Source: Streptomyces montanisoli | Lineage (GTDB): Bacteria > Actinomycetota > Actinomycetes > Streptomycetales > Streptomycetaceae | Direction: 5' to 3' | NCBI RefSeq assembly: GCF_017813245.1 | Contig: NZ_JAGIQL010000055.1 | Coordinates: forward strand, 1-38,475 | DNA length: 38,475 nt | Part shown: one piece after another, positions 10,201 through 18,500 of the stretch | How positions within the stretch are numbered: the stretch's first letter is position 1 | How the letters are laid out: the number at the start of each line of letters is the position of its first letter | Notes under the pieces: model-generated | Databases searched by the model: none | What the model was told of the DNA's origin: nothing | The model's input: only the letters and a program-made list of their open reading frames with translations | Position numbers and translations under genes: made by a program

Positions 10201-11375
10201 TCACCCTTCCGGCGACCGACACCACGCCCGGTGTGTCCTGGTACACCACCGGCGTCAAGCTCGACCTGCCGAAGGGCCAGGACACGTCGCTGGGCCTCAC
10301 CATCACCGACGACCCGTCACGCAAGTACCGCGCCGAGATCTACGTCAACGGCTGGGACATGGGCAACTACGTCAACTACAAGGGCCCGCAGACCAGCTTC
10401 CCGGTCCCGAACGGGATCCTGAACCCGCACGGGTCGAACACCGTCGCCATCGCGGTGTGGAACCTCGACGGGAGCACCGGCGGCCTCGGCAGCGTGGCAC
10501 TGACGAACTACGGCAGCTATGCCTCCTCGCTCAAGGTCGCGCAGAACGACAGCCCGCGCTACGACGCGTCGCGCTACCGGATGCCCGCCGCGCCCGGCGC
10601 GTCAGTCTCCCTGGCCGCGCCCGGTTCCGTGGAGCCCGGCGGGCAGTTCACCGCCACGGCGACCGTCTCCGTGCCGGCGGGCAGGCCGGCGGCCGAGCAC
10701 GTCACCGCCGCTCTGACGGCTCCTGACGGCTGGACGGTCGACAAGCGGTCCACACCACCGTCCGTCTCCCGCATCCCCGCGGGCGGCTCCGCGACCTTCC
10801 ACTGGAAGGTCACCGCCCCCGAGGACCTGGCCAAGGTCAGCGACCTCAAGGCCGCTGTGCGGCTCACCCAGCACCACAAGGCGGCGACCGTGCGCGACGA
10901 ACGCGTCGTCGGGACGGTTCCCGCACCGCCGCCCGCGGGCACCGACCAGGTCAGCGACCTGACGTTCCTCTCGGCCACCAACGGCTGGGGGCCTGTGGAG
11001 CGCGACCAGAGCGTCGGCGGCACCGCCCCGGACGACGGGACACCGATCACCCTGGCGGGAACCGTCCACGCCAAGGGGCTCGGCACCAACTCCCCCAGCG
11101 ATGTCCAGGTCTACCTGGCGGGCCGGTGCAGCCGATTCACCGCGACGGTCGGCGTCGACGGCGGCGACCCGGGGAGCGTCACCTTCTCGGTCCTGGTGGA
11201 CGGCAAGACCCTCACCACGACGCCGGTGCTGCGGGGGAGTTCGGCGCCGGTGGACATCGACGTGCCCGTCACCGGGGGCCAGGTCCTCGACCTGGTGGTC
11301 GGCGACGGCGGTGACGGGAACGGCAACGACCACGGCGACTGGGCCGACCCGGTCCTCACCTGCTCGGCCGGGTGA
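7215..11375 (+). CDS. Secreted multidomain beta-galactosidase, GH35, with C-terminal NPCBM module
   Basis: This 1386-residue protein opens with a basic n-region and hydrophobic core ending near ASA at residue 37, a Sec or Tat-like export signal. A GH35 (beta/alpha)8 barrel follows: WAGEFHYFRLP, GFNAVSLYFDWGYHSP, RPGPYINAE. The expected acid/base is the second Glu of VENEYY (E217) and the nucleophile is the Glu of ETAEFQGG (E300). Middle regions resemble the beta-galactosidase jelly-roll domains 2-5. A NEW3-like beta-sandwich lies near 1130-1220 and an NPCBM carbohydrate-binding module near 1243-1386 (TFLSATNGWGPVERDQSVGG). A GGAGG ribosome site lies 6 bp before the ATG. It removes terminal beta-galactosyl units outside the cell; the glycan source (plant, fungal or other) is unknown. 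Confidence 0.93.
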   Translation: MPVHRLRRRILRRFLSVCVTLALAAGLGAGLATGASAATRAGASARTASAAAHAGKPGAHTVTYDGYSFKIDGKRTYLWAGEFHYFRLPSQDLWLDVLQKMKAAGFNAVSLYFDWGYHSPAPGVYDFTGVRDVDRLLDMADRLGFYVIARPGPYINAEVDGGGFPGWLSTKAGNTRTDDPAYLKYSDEWQTRIDRILARHQLTNGTGSVIEYQVENEYYNGSASGRTYMKHLEDKATADGITVPLVGNNNGTFNSGDAALDVDGADSYPQGFNCSNPTRWSGVPDISYDHPAGKPLETAEFQGGAFDPWGGPGYDKCAQLINDRFADVFYKQNIAVGATSQSFYMTYGGTNWGWLGEPQNYTSYDYGAAIRETRQLDPKYGEDKLIGYFTQSVAPLTKTDPLPAVPTANGDIVDTARINPDTGTQFHVVRHDDSTATTADSTHLTIDLGAHSGYTHDDTDSALTYKGSWSHVGAEQNYTGGDYQHTESFTDTAGDSASVDFTGTGVKWISNLDGNHGTADVYLDGTKVKTVDLYGASKRNQYAAYEAHGLSNGPHTLRITATGDKSPAASGTFVTIDAIDVTTGSAASAPVYTVPQQPGTALALDGRQSKIIVAGYDLGGNSLRYSTSEIMTQAEVAGREIAVLYGDHGSDGETVLHYASRPTVTASGGKVTTTWDAKTGDLRLDYQHSGLTRVQIGGDHPLMLLLADTATAKTFWRQDTAAGPVLVRGTHLLRGAVSHGAHLALTGDNGSGKSIEVFSGARSVSWNGRPMHTHVTPTGSRTGAIATAAPITLPKLTGWKHVQGSPEAQPGFDDSSWQVADKTTSNSTTSPASLPVLFADDYGFHTGSTWYRGRFASTGKESGITLSTQSGGGAAASSVWLNGTFLGSSTADGSKTYRFPAGALKADGDNVVSVLTVNMGHEEDYNESNGNKAARGLIGASLTGDPLNTVTWRLQGVRGGEDPVDTVRGPLATGGLYGERAGYMLPGYPTRGWKPVTLPATDTTPGVSWYTTGVKLDLPKGQDTSLGLTITDDPSRKYRAEIYVNGWDMGNYVNYKGPQTSFPVPNGILNPHGSNTVAIAVWNLDGSTGGLGSVALTNYGSYASSLKVAQNDSPRYDASRYRMPAAPGASVSLAAPGSVEPGGQFTATATVSVPAGRPAAEHVTAALTAPDGWTVDKRSTPPSVSRIPAGGSATFHWKVTAPEDLAKVSDLKAAVRLTQHHKAATVRDERVVGTVPAPPPAGTDQVSDLTFLSATNGWGPVERDQSVGGTAPDDGTPITLAGTVHAKGLGTNSPSDVQVYLAGRCSRFTATVGVDGGDPGSVTFSVLVDGKTLTTTPVLRGSSAPVDIDVPVTGGQVLDLVVGDGGDGNGNDHGDWADPVLTCSAG

Positions 11376-11379
11376 CGCG

Positions 11380-11640
11380 GCGGCGGGGGCGTTGATGCCC
11401 TTGGGGCCGACGACCAGCGCCCCGGCCGCTACGAGCCCCTCCCCCGTGCCCCGTACGGACCACACGGCGCCGTTGCCGCCGTCCTCGTGGGGCGCGGGAA
11501 GCGCCCGCCGTGTACAGGGCCGTGGCGTACGCGCCCTCGCCGGTGTACTCCAGTGCCACGAGGTCGTCATGGCCGTCGCCGTTGAGGTCACCCGCGGCGA
11601 CGGCACGCATCGCCGAGGCGTGTGGTGGGTGTCTGGGAAC
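11380..11640 (-). pseudogene. Remnant of an FG-GAP/VCBS repeat protein (frameshifted)
   Basis: On the minus strand one frame encodes AVAAGDLNGDGHDDLVALEY, a textbook FG-GAP calcium-binding repeat with a D-x-N-G-D-G-x-x-D-L core. It continues through EGAYATALYTAG to near 11515, where the homologous text jumps to another frame: HEDGGNGAVWSVRGTG, then LVVGPKGINAPAAA. Both halves look like one continuous Streptomyces FG-GAP protein tail separated by a one-base frameshift. No proper start, signal peptide or further repeats remain, and the downstream end merges into the GH35 stop region. I read this as a decayed gene fragment. Confidence 0.55.
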
Positions 11641-11725
11641 GGAACATCGGTTGCCCGCCGGTGAGTCAGTGGTCACCAGTCAGGCAGGTTGGGCAGCCCG
11701 ATGGTTGTCCCTGGTGCCCCGGGGG

Positions 11726-11760
11726 GGCGGTCGCGGGCCTGCCTTCTGCCCGCGACCGCC
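11726..11760 (-). terminator. Strong hairpin downstream of the nucleotidase gene
   Basis: A perfect 13-bp stem (GGCGGTCGCGGGC pairing with GCCCGCGACCGCC) closes a 9-nt loop. It lies 44 bp after the stop of the minus-strand nucleotidase gene and before the FG-GAP remnant. No U-tract is obvious, as is usual for actinobacterial terminators. Confidence 0.65.
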
Positions 11761-11803
11761 GTGCGCCCGTGCGTCTGTGCGCCCGTGCGTCCGTGTGAGG
11801 CCG

Positions 11804-13633
11804 TCAGAAGACCGGCGCACCGTCGCGGACCAGGCGCCAGGTGTCGCCGCCGAAGGCCGAGGGGTCGATGGTGCCGTTGGCCTGGACCCAGGCGATGATC
11901 GTGTTGCGGATCTCGTCGCTGCTCGACCAGATCGACTGGGCGGTGGCGATGTGCGGATAGCCGCTGCCGCCGCCCGAGCGGTAGTTGTTGACCGCGAGGA
12001 CGAACGAGGCGGCCGGGTCGAGCGGCGCGCCCGCATGGGTGAGGTTGACGATGCGCGACCCCTCCGGCTGGGCGATGTCGATGTCGTAGGAGAGGCCGCT
12101 GAGGATGTCGTAGCTGAAGTCGGGGATGCCGTTCGCGTTGGTGATCTTCGCGGGGTCGGCCGGGTCGCCGGGCGCGGTGCGGGCGAAGTACCGGGCGGAC
12201 CACTCCAGGTAGTCCTTGACCTGGGCCCCGGTGAGGATCTTGGCCTCCAGGGTGTTCTCGTAGACGTACAGCCCCGCGACGTCCCGCAGCGAGACCTGGC
12301 CTGCCGGGATGGACGCGGTGCGGGAGAAGCAGGAGGCCTCGGAGAGCACGGGCAGGTCCGCGTACTGGCCGCCCGCCAGGGCCTTCGTGACGGTGTCGGT
12401 CTGCACGCGGTTGACGAAGTCGATGATCGGGGTGTCCTTGTAGGTGGACTCGGTGGCGCTCATCGCGACGGCGCACGTGCCGACGATCTGGTTGACGTAG
12501 CCGACGACCGCCTCGTGCTCCGCCTTGACGAGCGAGGCGACGCGCGCGTCCTCCTCGACGTCGGCGGCGTCGCGGACGCCGGCCGTGACGGAGGTGACCT
12601 CCCAGCGTCCGTGGCGCAGTTCGAGGTCGAAGTCGAAGACGCTGAGCCGCATGCCCCACATCAGCGGCTCGGAGAGCACGACCTGCTTGCCGGTCTCCTC
12701 GTTCGTGACGATCGTGCAGGGCCGCTCCACGTGCGTGTGGCCCACGAGGATCGCGTCGATGCCGGGCACCTGGGCGGCGACGAGCGAGGAGGCGTTCTCC
12801 GGGTAGGGGATCGCGTCGCCGTACGTGGTCGCGCCGTCGAGACCGGAGTGGTCGGTGCAGAAGACGACGTCGCAGCCGAGGCTGCGCAGCTTGGGCACGT
12901 AGATCTTCGCCTGCTCGACGAGGCCGGGGAAGACCATCTTGCCCTGCACATTGGCCTTGTCCCAGATGGCGATGCCGGGGTTGGTCAGGCCCAGGATGCC
13001 GACCTTGATGTCGGGGCCGCCGGGGACGTGCACGCGCTTGACGAGGTAGGGCGCGAAGGCGGGCCTGCGGGTCTTGGCGTCCAGCGCGTTCGCCGCGAGG
13101 AGCGGGAAGTCGCACTGGGCCTCGAAGGCGCGCAGCAGCGGGATGCCGTAGTTGAACTCGTGGTTGCCGAGGGCGGCCGCGTCGTACTTCATGTGGTTCA
13201 TGGCCAGGGCCATCGGGTGCGTGGGCGGGCGCTTGCCGTCGCCGCCGGTGATCGGGTCGACGCGGGCGTAGTAGTAGGACAGTTGGGTGCCCTGGATGAT
13301 GTCGCCCGCGTCGACGAGGAGCGTCCTGTGGCGGCCTGCCTCTTCGCGTGCCCGCTCGACGAGGGTGGCGACCTTCGCGAGGCCCACGTCGTTGTGCGCG
13401 GCGTCGTCGTACTCGGCGTTGGTGAAGTAGTCCCAGTTCAGCACGTGTCCGTGCACGTCCGTCGTGCCGAGCACCCGCAGTGAGGCCGTGTGCGGGCCCC
13501 TGCCCCGGTGGTGCCCGCCCCGCGGCGCGGCCTCGGCCGTGTCCGCCCCGGCGATCGCTCCGCCAGTGGCCAGGGCGACCCCCGCTCCTGTCGCGGCGGT
13601 CCGGTTGAGGAAGGTTCTGCGGTCGATCGGCAT
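11804..13633 (-). CDS. Tat-exported 5'-nucleotidase / 2',3'-cyclic nucleotide phosphodiesterase family protein
   Basis: This 609-residue protein starts with a Tat signal (RRTFLNRTA at 5-13, then an alanine/glycine-rich core). The N-terminal calcineurin-like metallophosphatase domain shows the metal ligands in order: TTDVHGH (D59, H61), VDAGD (near 108-111), GNHEFNYG (156-163), and later VGHTHVERP. The C-terminal half is the substrate-binding 5_nucleotid_C domain (SEASCFSRTASIP, YVYENTLEAKILTG, WSARYF). The order and length fit CpdB/UshA enzymes, which dephosphorylate extracellular nucleotides to recover phosphate and nucleosides. The ATG has an AGGAG site 6 bp upstream. I saw no clear PHO box. 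CpdB-type and UshA-type activity cannot be separated by eye. Confidence 0.92.
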   Translation of the reverse strand: MPIDRRTFLNRTAATGAGVALATGGAIAGADTAEAAPRGGHHRGRGPHTASLRVLGTTDVHGHVLNWDYFTNAEYDDAAHNDVGLAKVATLVERAREEAGRHRTLLVDAGDIIQGTQLSYYYARVDPITGGDGKRPPTHPMALAMNHMKYDAAALGNHEFNYGIPLLRAFEAQCDFPLLAANALDAKTRRPAFAPYLVKRVHVPGGPDIKVGILGLTNPGIAIWDKANVQGKMVFPGLVEQAKIYVPKLRSLGCDVVFCTDHSGLDGATTYGDAIPYPENASSLVAAQVPGIDAILVGHTHVERPCTIVTNEETGKQVVLSEPLMWGMRLSVFDFDLELRHGRWEVTSVTAGVRDAADVEEDARVASLVKAEHEAVVGYVNQIVGTCAVAMSATESTYKDTPIIDFVNRVQTDTVTKALAGGQYADLPVLSEASCFSRTASIPAGQVSLRDVAGLYVYENTLEAKILTGAQVKDYLEWSARYFARTAPGDPADPAKITNANGIPDFSYDILSGLSYDIDIAQPEGSRIVNLTHAGAPLDPAASFVLAVNNYRSGGGSGYPHIATAQSIWSSSDEIRNTIIAWVQANGTIDPSAFGGDTWRLVRDGAPVF

Positions 13634-13850
13634 GCGGGGCTCCTGTCAGGCGACTGAGAATCAGCGACGCGCGTAGATTCTGCACTGCCGGGCGCCCGTG
13701 CGGTAGCCCTGAACGCCGAGCGCGGCGGGGGACGGTGGCGCCGCGGCCGGCGCGCCCCGTTCGGGCCGCACTCCCCCGGTACCCACGCCGAACACTCTTG
13801 CCCCTTCAAGGATCACGTGCCCGCGCCAGGTCAGGGTCGTTGGGCCCGAC
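13634..13850. promoter_or_regulatory. Divergent intergenic region, nucleotidase / condensation-domain gene
   Basis: These 217 bp hold promoters for two divergent genes. An inverted repeat AGAATC-N13-GATTCT (13657-13681) lies just upstream of the nucleotidase ribosome site and could be an operator. I found no convincing -35/-10 pair for either gene, and the region near 13735-13765 is an uninformative GC-rich block. Confidence 0.4.
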
Positions 13851-15281
13851 GTGAAGATGACCGAACTCGACCAGTATCCCGTCAGGCCCGGGCAGGTGCG
13901 GGAGTGGACACTGCACGCTCCCGCGGTCACGGCCGCGCAGCAGGCGGAGCGTGACGCCGTACCCCCGTCGTACAACCAGGAGTCCCACGTCCTGACGGTG
14001 GCGAGACTCCAGGAGCGCGGGGTGCGCACCCCCGACTGGGGCGGTGTGGCCTTCGAGATGCCGGGTGAGCTCCAGGTGGAGGCGTTCGGCAGGGCGCTGG
14101 TGAACTGGATCGGCCGGCACGAGACCCTGCGCAGCGGATTTCGCAGGTCGGGCGACGAGTTGCACCGCTTCACGCTGCCCCAGGACGTCGTCGGCGTGGA
14201 GAGCTCGGTGCTGGGCAGCTTCCGCGACGCTTCGATTCTCGGCCGGTTCCTGCGCGACCGGCTGGACGCGGCGACGCACACGCTCAGGTGGCCGAGCTAC
14301 GTGGTGGAGACCGTCCAGCGGGACGGCTCCGCCACGGTCGTACTGGCCTTCGACCACACGCAGACGGACGGCTACACGCTGTTCGGCATGGTCCACGAGA
14401 TCCGCGAGTTCTACCGCGCCGCCCTCGAACGGCGCGAGCCCGCGCTGCCGGACACCGGCAGCCACGTCAGCTACAGCAACGAGCAGCGCGCGGAGGCCGC
14501 GCTGGTGGGCCGGGACCACCCCGCGGTCCTGCGCTGGGAGCGCTTCATCGCCGACAGCGGCGGCCGGCCGCCCGGCTTCCCGCTGCCGCTCGGCACCACG
14601 GGTGAGGAACTGCTCCCGCAGAAGTCCCTGTTCTCCTGGCTGCTCGACCCGGGCGAGACGGACGCCCTCACGGAGGCGTGCCGGTCGGCACGCGCGGCAC
14701 TGCCCGCGGGGGTGCTGGCCGCGCACGCCCTGGCGGCGCGTGAGCTGGGCGCGCCCTCGCCCTACCGCACCGTCATGCCCTTCCACACCCGCTCGCGCTC
14801 GGAGTGGTCGGCCTCGGTCGGCTGGTACGTGGAGGGCGGCCCGGTGGAGATCGACCTGACGCCGGAGTGCGACTTCCGCTCCGTCGCGCGCCGCGCCCAG
14901 CGCTCGGCCCGGGAGGCCAGGCAGGTGGCGCGCGTGCCGTTCTTCCGCGTGTGCGAGCTGCTGGGGATGGACTTCAAGAAGACGACGCCCGACCCGTTCT
15001 CCCTCCTGTCGTACATGGACGTGCGTGACTCGCCCGGCGCCGCGGAGTGGGAGGGGTGCAACGCGCGTGCCCTGCTGCGGCTTTCCGACAGCGGCAAGGC
15101 GTGCCTGTGGGTGGTGTGCACCCGGGAGGGCCTGTACCTCTTCGCCCGCTATCCCGACACGGAACTGGCCGCCGCCAACGTCGGGCGTTACGTCCGGTGC
15201 GTCGGGGAGATCCTGCGCACCGTCGCGCACCGCGGGAATTTCACCGGCGCGCTGCTGCAGCCGGTGTCCTCCCCCGCGTGA
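13851..15281 (+). CDS. Stand-alone condensation-domain (acyltransferase-like) protein
   Basis: This 476-residue protein has the layout of a nonribosomal peptide synthetase condensation / PapA-type acyltransferase domain. It has an N-terminal half with RHETLRSGF near residues 95-105, the active-site motif as DHTQTDG at 168-174 (consensus HHxxxDG; the catalytic second His, H169, and D173 are kept, the first His is Asp), and a C-terminal half with MPFHTRSRSEWSASVGWYVEGGPVEI, which matches the floor-loop/latch region of such domains (split here only for description). No adenylation or carrier domains are attached or adjacent. GTG 13851 and ATG 13857 are both possible starts and neither has a strong ribosome site. 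It may join an acyl group to an amine or alcohol; the partners are unknown. Confidence 0.8.
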   Translation: MKMTELDQYPVRPGQVREWTLHAPAVTAAQQAERDAVPPSYNQESHVLTVARLQERGVRTPDWGGVAFEMPGELQVEAFGRALVNWIGRHETLRSGFRRSGDELHRFTLPQDVVGVESSVLGSFRDASILGRFLRDRLDAATHTLRWPSYVVETVQRDGSATVVLAFDHTQTDGYTLFGMVHEIREFYRAALERREPALPDTGSHVSYSNEQRAEAALVGRDHPAVLRWERFIADSGGRPPGFPLPLGTTGEELLPQKSLFSWLLDPGETDALTEACRSARAALPAGVLAAHALAARELGAPSPYRTVMPFHTRSRSEWSASVGWYVEGGPVEIDLTPECDFRSVARRAQRSAREARQVARVPFFRVCELLGMDFKKTTPDPFSLLSYMDVRDSPGAAEWEGCNARALLRLSDSGKACLWVVCTREGLYLFARYPDTELAAANVGRYVRCVGEILRTVAHRGNFTGALLQPVSSPA

Positions 15282-15341
15282 CGGCAGCCGCGCGCCTGCC
15301 GCCGCGTGACGGCACTCGCTCGACTGCCGCCGCGTGAGGGC
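15275..15341. repeat. 28-bp tandem repeat across the stop codon of the condensation-domain gene
   Basis: The motif CGCGTGACGGCA starts at 15275 and 15303, and a shortened copy CGCGTGAGGGC starts at 15331, so the period is exactly 28 bp. The first copy contains the TGA stop of the gene upstream. The inner part of each unit ends in CTGCCGC or GCCTGCCGC. It looks like local slippage duplication. Confidence 0.7.
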
Positions 15342-15380
15342 CCGTTCGTCCCGGGCGCGGCCACCGGGGCGAACGGGCCC
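15338..15380. terminator. Hairpin terminator after the condensation-domain gene
   Basis: An 11-bp perfect stem GGGCCCGTTCG / CGAACGGGCCC encloses 21 nt that contain a second nested CCCGG/CCGGG stem. It lies 57 bp after the stop, well before the next promoter. Confidence 0.7.
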
Positions 15381-15448
15381 CTCCGTGCGCTAGGGCGCAC
15401 GGGGGTCGGGAGCGGGCTGCGGGCTCGCGGTTCGCATGCCGGACACCC

Positions 15449-15502
15449 TTGACACTTCCTGATCAAACAGGAAGCATCCCTTCCTGAATTGACAACGTTG
15501 TC
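15449..15502 (+). promoter_or_regulatory. Promoter and LacI-type operator of the GH92 gene
   Basis: TTGACA (15449-15454), 17 bp, then AAGCAT (15472-15477) form a plausible promoter with start near 15484. A perfect 12-bp palindrome GACAACGTTGTC sits at 15491-15502, just downstream of that start. The even CG-centred dyad is typical of LacI-family repressor sites. The heptamer CTTCCTG also occurs at 15455 and 15480 and inverted at 15468-15474, possibly a second binding site. Confidence 0.65.
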
Positions 15503-15566
15503 GGGTGGCTGACCCCCACTCAGGCCCGGTCGCGTTGCCGTCCGCCACCAGGGAAGGGCAAGAACG

Positions 15567-18500
15567 GTGTCAGACACCCGGGAGAGCCGTACGGCCTCCA
15601 GACGGCGCCGGCTGAGAAGGGCGGGGCTCGGCTCCGTCGCGGTCGGCGCCATGGCGGCCCTCGGGGCCGCCCTCACCGTGGCGCCGGCCTCCGCCGCCAC
15701 CATGTCCCACGCCGGCCGCGGCATGGTCCACAACCCCGTTCCGTACGTGAACCCGCTGATCGGCAGCTCCAACGCCGGCAACACGTACCCGGGCGCGGTC
15801 CGGCCCTTCGGCATGCTGGCGTGGAGCCCGCAGAACTCGACCGGCAACCAGGTCTCCACCCCGGCGCCCGGCGGCTACCGCTACGACGCCAACAAGATCC
15901 GCGGCTTCAGCCTGACCCACCTGAACGGCGTGGGCTGCTCCGGGGCCAACGGCGACATCCCCATCATGCCGATCGTGGGGGACGTGACGTCCTCCCCCAC
16001 CTCGGACACCAAGGACGCCACCTACGCCTCGACGTTCTCGCACGCGAACGAGTCCGCGAGCGCCGGCTACTACAAGGTGGGCCTGGACAGCGGCGCGAGC
16101 GTACGGCTCACCACCACGGACCGCACCGGAACCGGCGAGTTCGGCTTCCCGGCCGACAAGCCCGCGAGCATGCTCTTCCGCACCTCCAACTCGGAGAGCG
16201 GCAGCACGGACGCGACCGTGCACATCGACGCCGCGGCCAGGACGGTGACCGGCTCGGTCACCGCGGGCAACTTCTGCGGGCCGCAGAGCGCGAACAACCG
16301 CCACGACGTGTACACGCTGTACTTCACGGCGCACTTCGACAAGCCGTTCGCCGAGGTCGGCACCTGGAAGGACGGCACCCTCGACGCCGGCTCCACGTCG
16401 GCCGAGGGCGGCACCGGCTACAGCTCCTCCGGCAATCCGGTCGCGGGCAAGGGCTCTGGCGGCTACGTCACCTTCAAGAAGGGGACGAAGAACGTCCAGG
16501 CGAAGGTGGCCGTGAGCTACGTCAGCGAGCGGAACGCGGAGGCGAACCTGCGCGCCGAGAACCCGCCCCGGCTGTCGTTCGGCGCGGTCAAGGCGCGCTC
16601 GGCCGACGCCTGGCGGCGTGCGCTGTCCAAGATCCAGGTGGGCGGCGGCACCGACGACCAGCGCAGCACGTTCTACACCGCGCTGTACCACTCGATGCTC
16701 GAGCCGACGCTCACCAGCGACGTGAACGGGCAGTACCTCGGCGCCGACCGCAAGACGCACCGGCTCGCCAGGGGCCAGCACGCGCAGTACGGCACCTTCT
16801 CCGGCTGGGACCAGTACCGGGCGCAGGTACAGCTGCTGACGATGCTCAACCCGACGGCGGGCAGCGACTACGCGCAATCGCTGTACAACTACGCGAACCA
16901 GCGTGGCGGCGAATGGGACCGCTGGCTGCTGGAGAACGGCAAGACGAGCGTCATGTCGGGCGATCCGTCCGACGCCGCCCTCGCCGGCATCTACGCCTTC
17001 GGCGGCCGCCACTTCGACGTGAAGGGCGCCCTGAAGTCGCTGGTCAAGGCAGCCACCGTACCGACCGCCAACGACTCGGACAGCTCGGGCTGCAACGTCG
17101 AGTGCGTCGGTCAGCGGCCGGCCCTCGACCAGTTCCTGAAGCTGGGTTACGTGCCGGCCGACAACTGCCACTGCTGGGGTGGCGCCGCGGAAACACTGGA
17201 GGACTCGGCCGCGGACTTCGGCATCTCCGAACTCGCCGGAGCCACCGGCGACCGCAAGGACCAGAAGGACTTCCTGTCCAGGTCGGGCAACTGGACCAAC
17301 GTCTTCGACCCGAACGCGACGCCGCAGGGCGGCTACATCCGCGACCGGCGTTCCGACGGCACCTGGTCCGGCACGTTCACACCGGACACCGGCAGCGGCT
17401 TCGTCGAGGGCACCAGTGCCCGCTACACCTGGATGGTGTACTCGGACGTGGCGGGCCTGGCCGCCGCGATGGGCGGCGACAAGGCCGCGGTGCAGCGCCT
17501 CGACGCGTTCTTCAGGACGCAGGACGGCAAGTTCGACTTCTCGGCCAATGACGGCACACGCTACGACCCGACCAACGAGCCGGACATCAACGCGCCCTAC
17601 CTGTACGACTACCTCGGCGTCCCGTACAAGACGCAGGAGACCGTGCGGGCCGAGATGGACCAGCTGTGGACGAACACGCCCGGCGGGATCCCGGGCAACG
17701 ACGACGCCGGGACCATGTCGTCCTGGTACGTCTTCTCCGCGCTGGGCATGTACCCGCAGGTCCCCAGCCGCGCCGATCTGGTGCTCTCCGCGCCGCTGTT
17801 CCCGCGCGCGGTGGTGCACACCGGCCACGGCAGGGCCATCAGGGTCAACGCGCCCAAGGCCTCCGCGTCCAACACGTACATCCAGGGGCTCAGGGTCAAC
17901 GGCAGGAGCTCCGGCAAGCCGTGGGTGCCCGCGTCGTTCGTCAGCAGGGGCGGGACGCTGGACTACACGCTGGGCAGCACGCCCGACAAGTCCTGGGGCA
18001 GCGCCGCCTCCAACGTTCCCCCGTCGTTCCCCGGTGGCGGCACCCGCCTGTTCACGGGGGTCGGCACAGGGTCGCTGAAGGCGGTCCCCGGCGGTGACGC
18101 GGCCACCACGACCGTGCGGGCGCAGACCATCGACGCCAAGGCCACCACGGTGCACTGGACGGCGAAGGCGCCCTCGGGTGTCACCGTCACCCCGTCGCAG
18201 GGCGACCTCGCGGTGCCGGCCTCGGGCTCGGCGAGCGCGAAGGTGTCCGTGAAGGCGGACGCCGGCACCAAGCCGGGGTTCTACACCGTGCCCGTCACGT
18301 TCTCCTCCGGCGGCAAGGAGCTGCGGGGGTCGTCGGTTTCCGTGACGGTCGCCCCCGAGAACAGCGTGCTGTGGAACCTCAACAGCAAGGGCATCTCGGA
18401 CGACGCGAAGCCGCAGGGCAACTTCGACGGTGAGGGCTGGAGCTACTCGGCTCAGGCGCTCGCGGCCGCGGGCGCGGCCCCGGGCGGCACGGTGTCGGCC

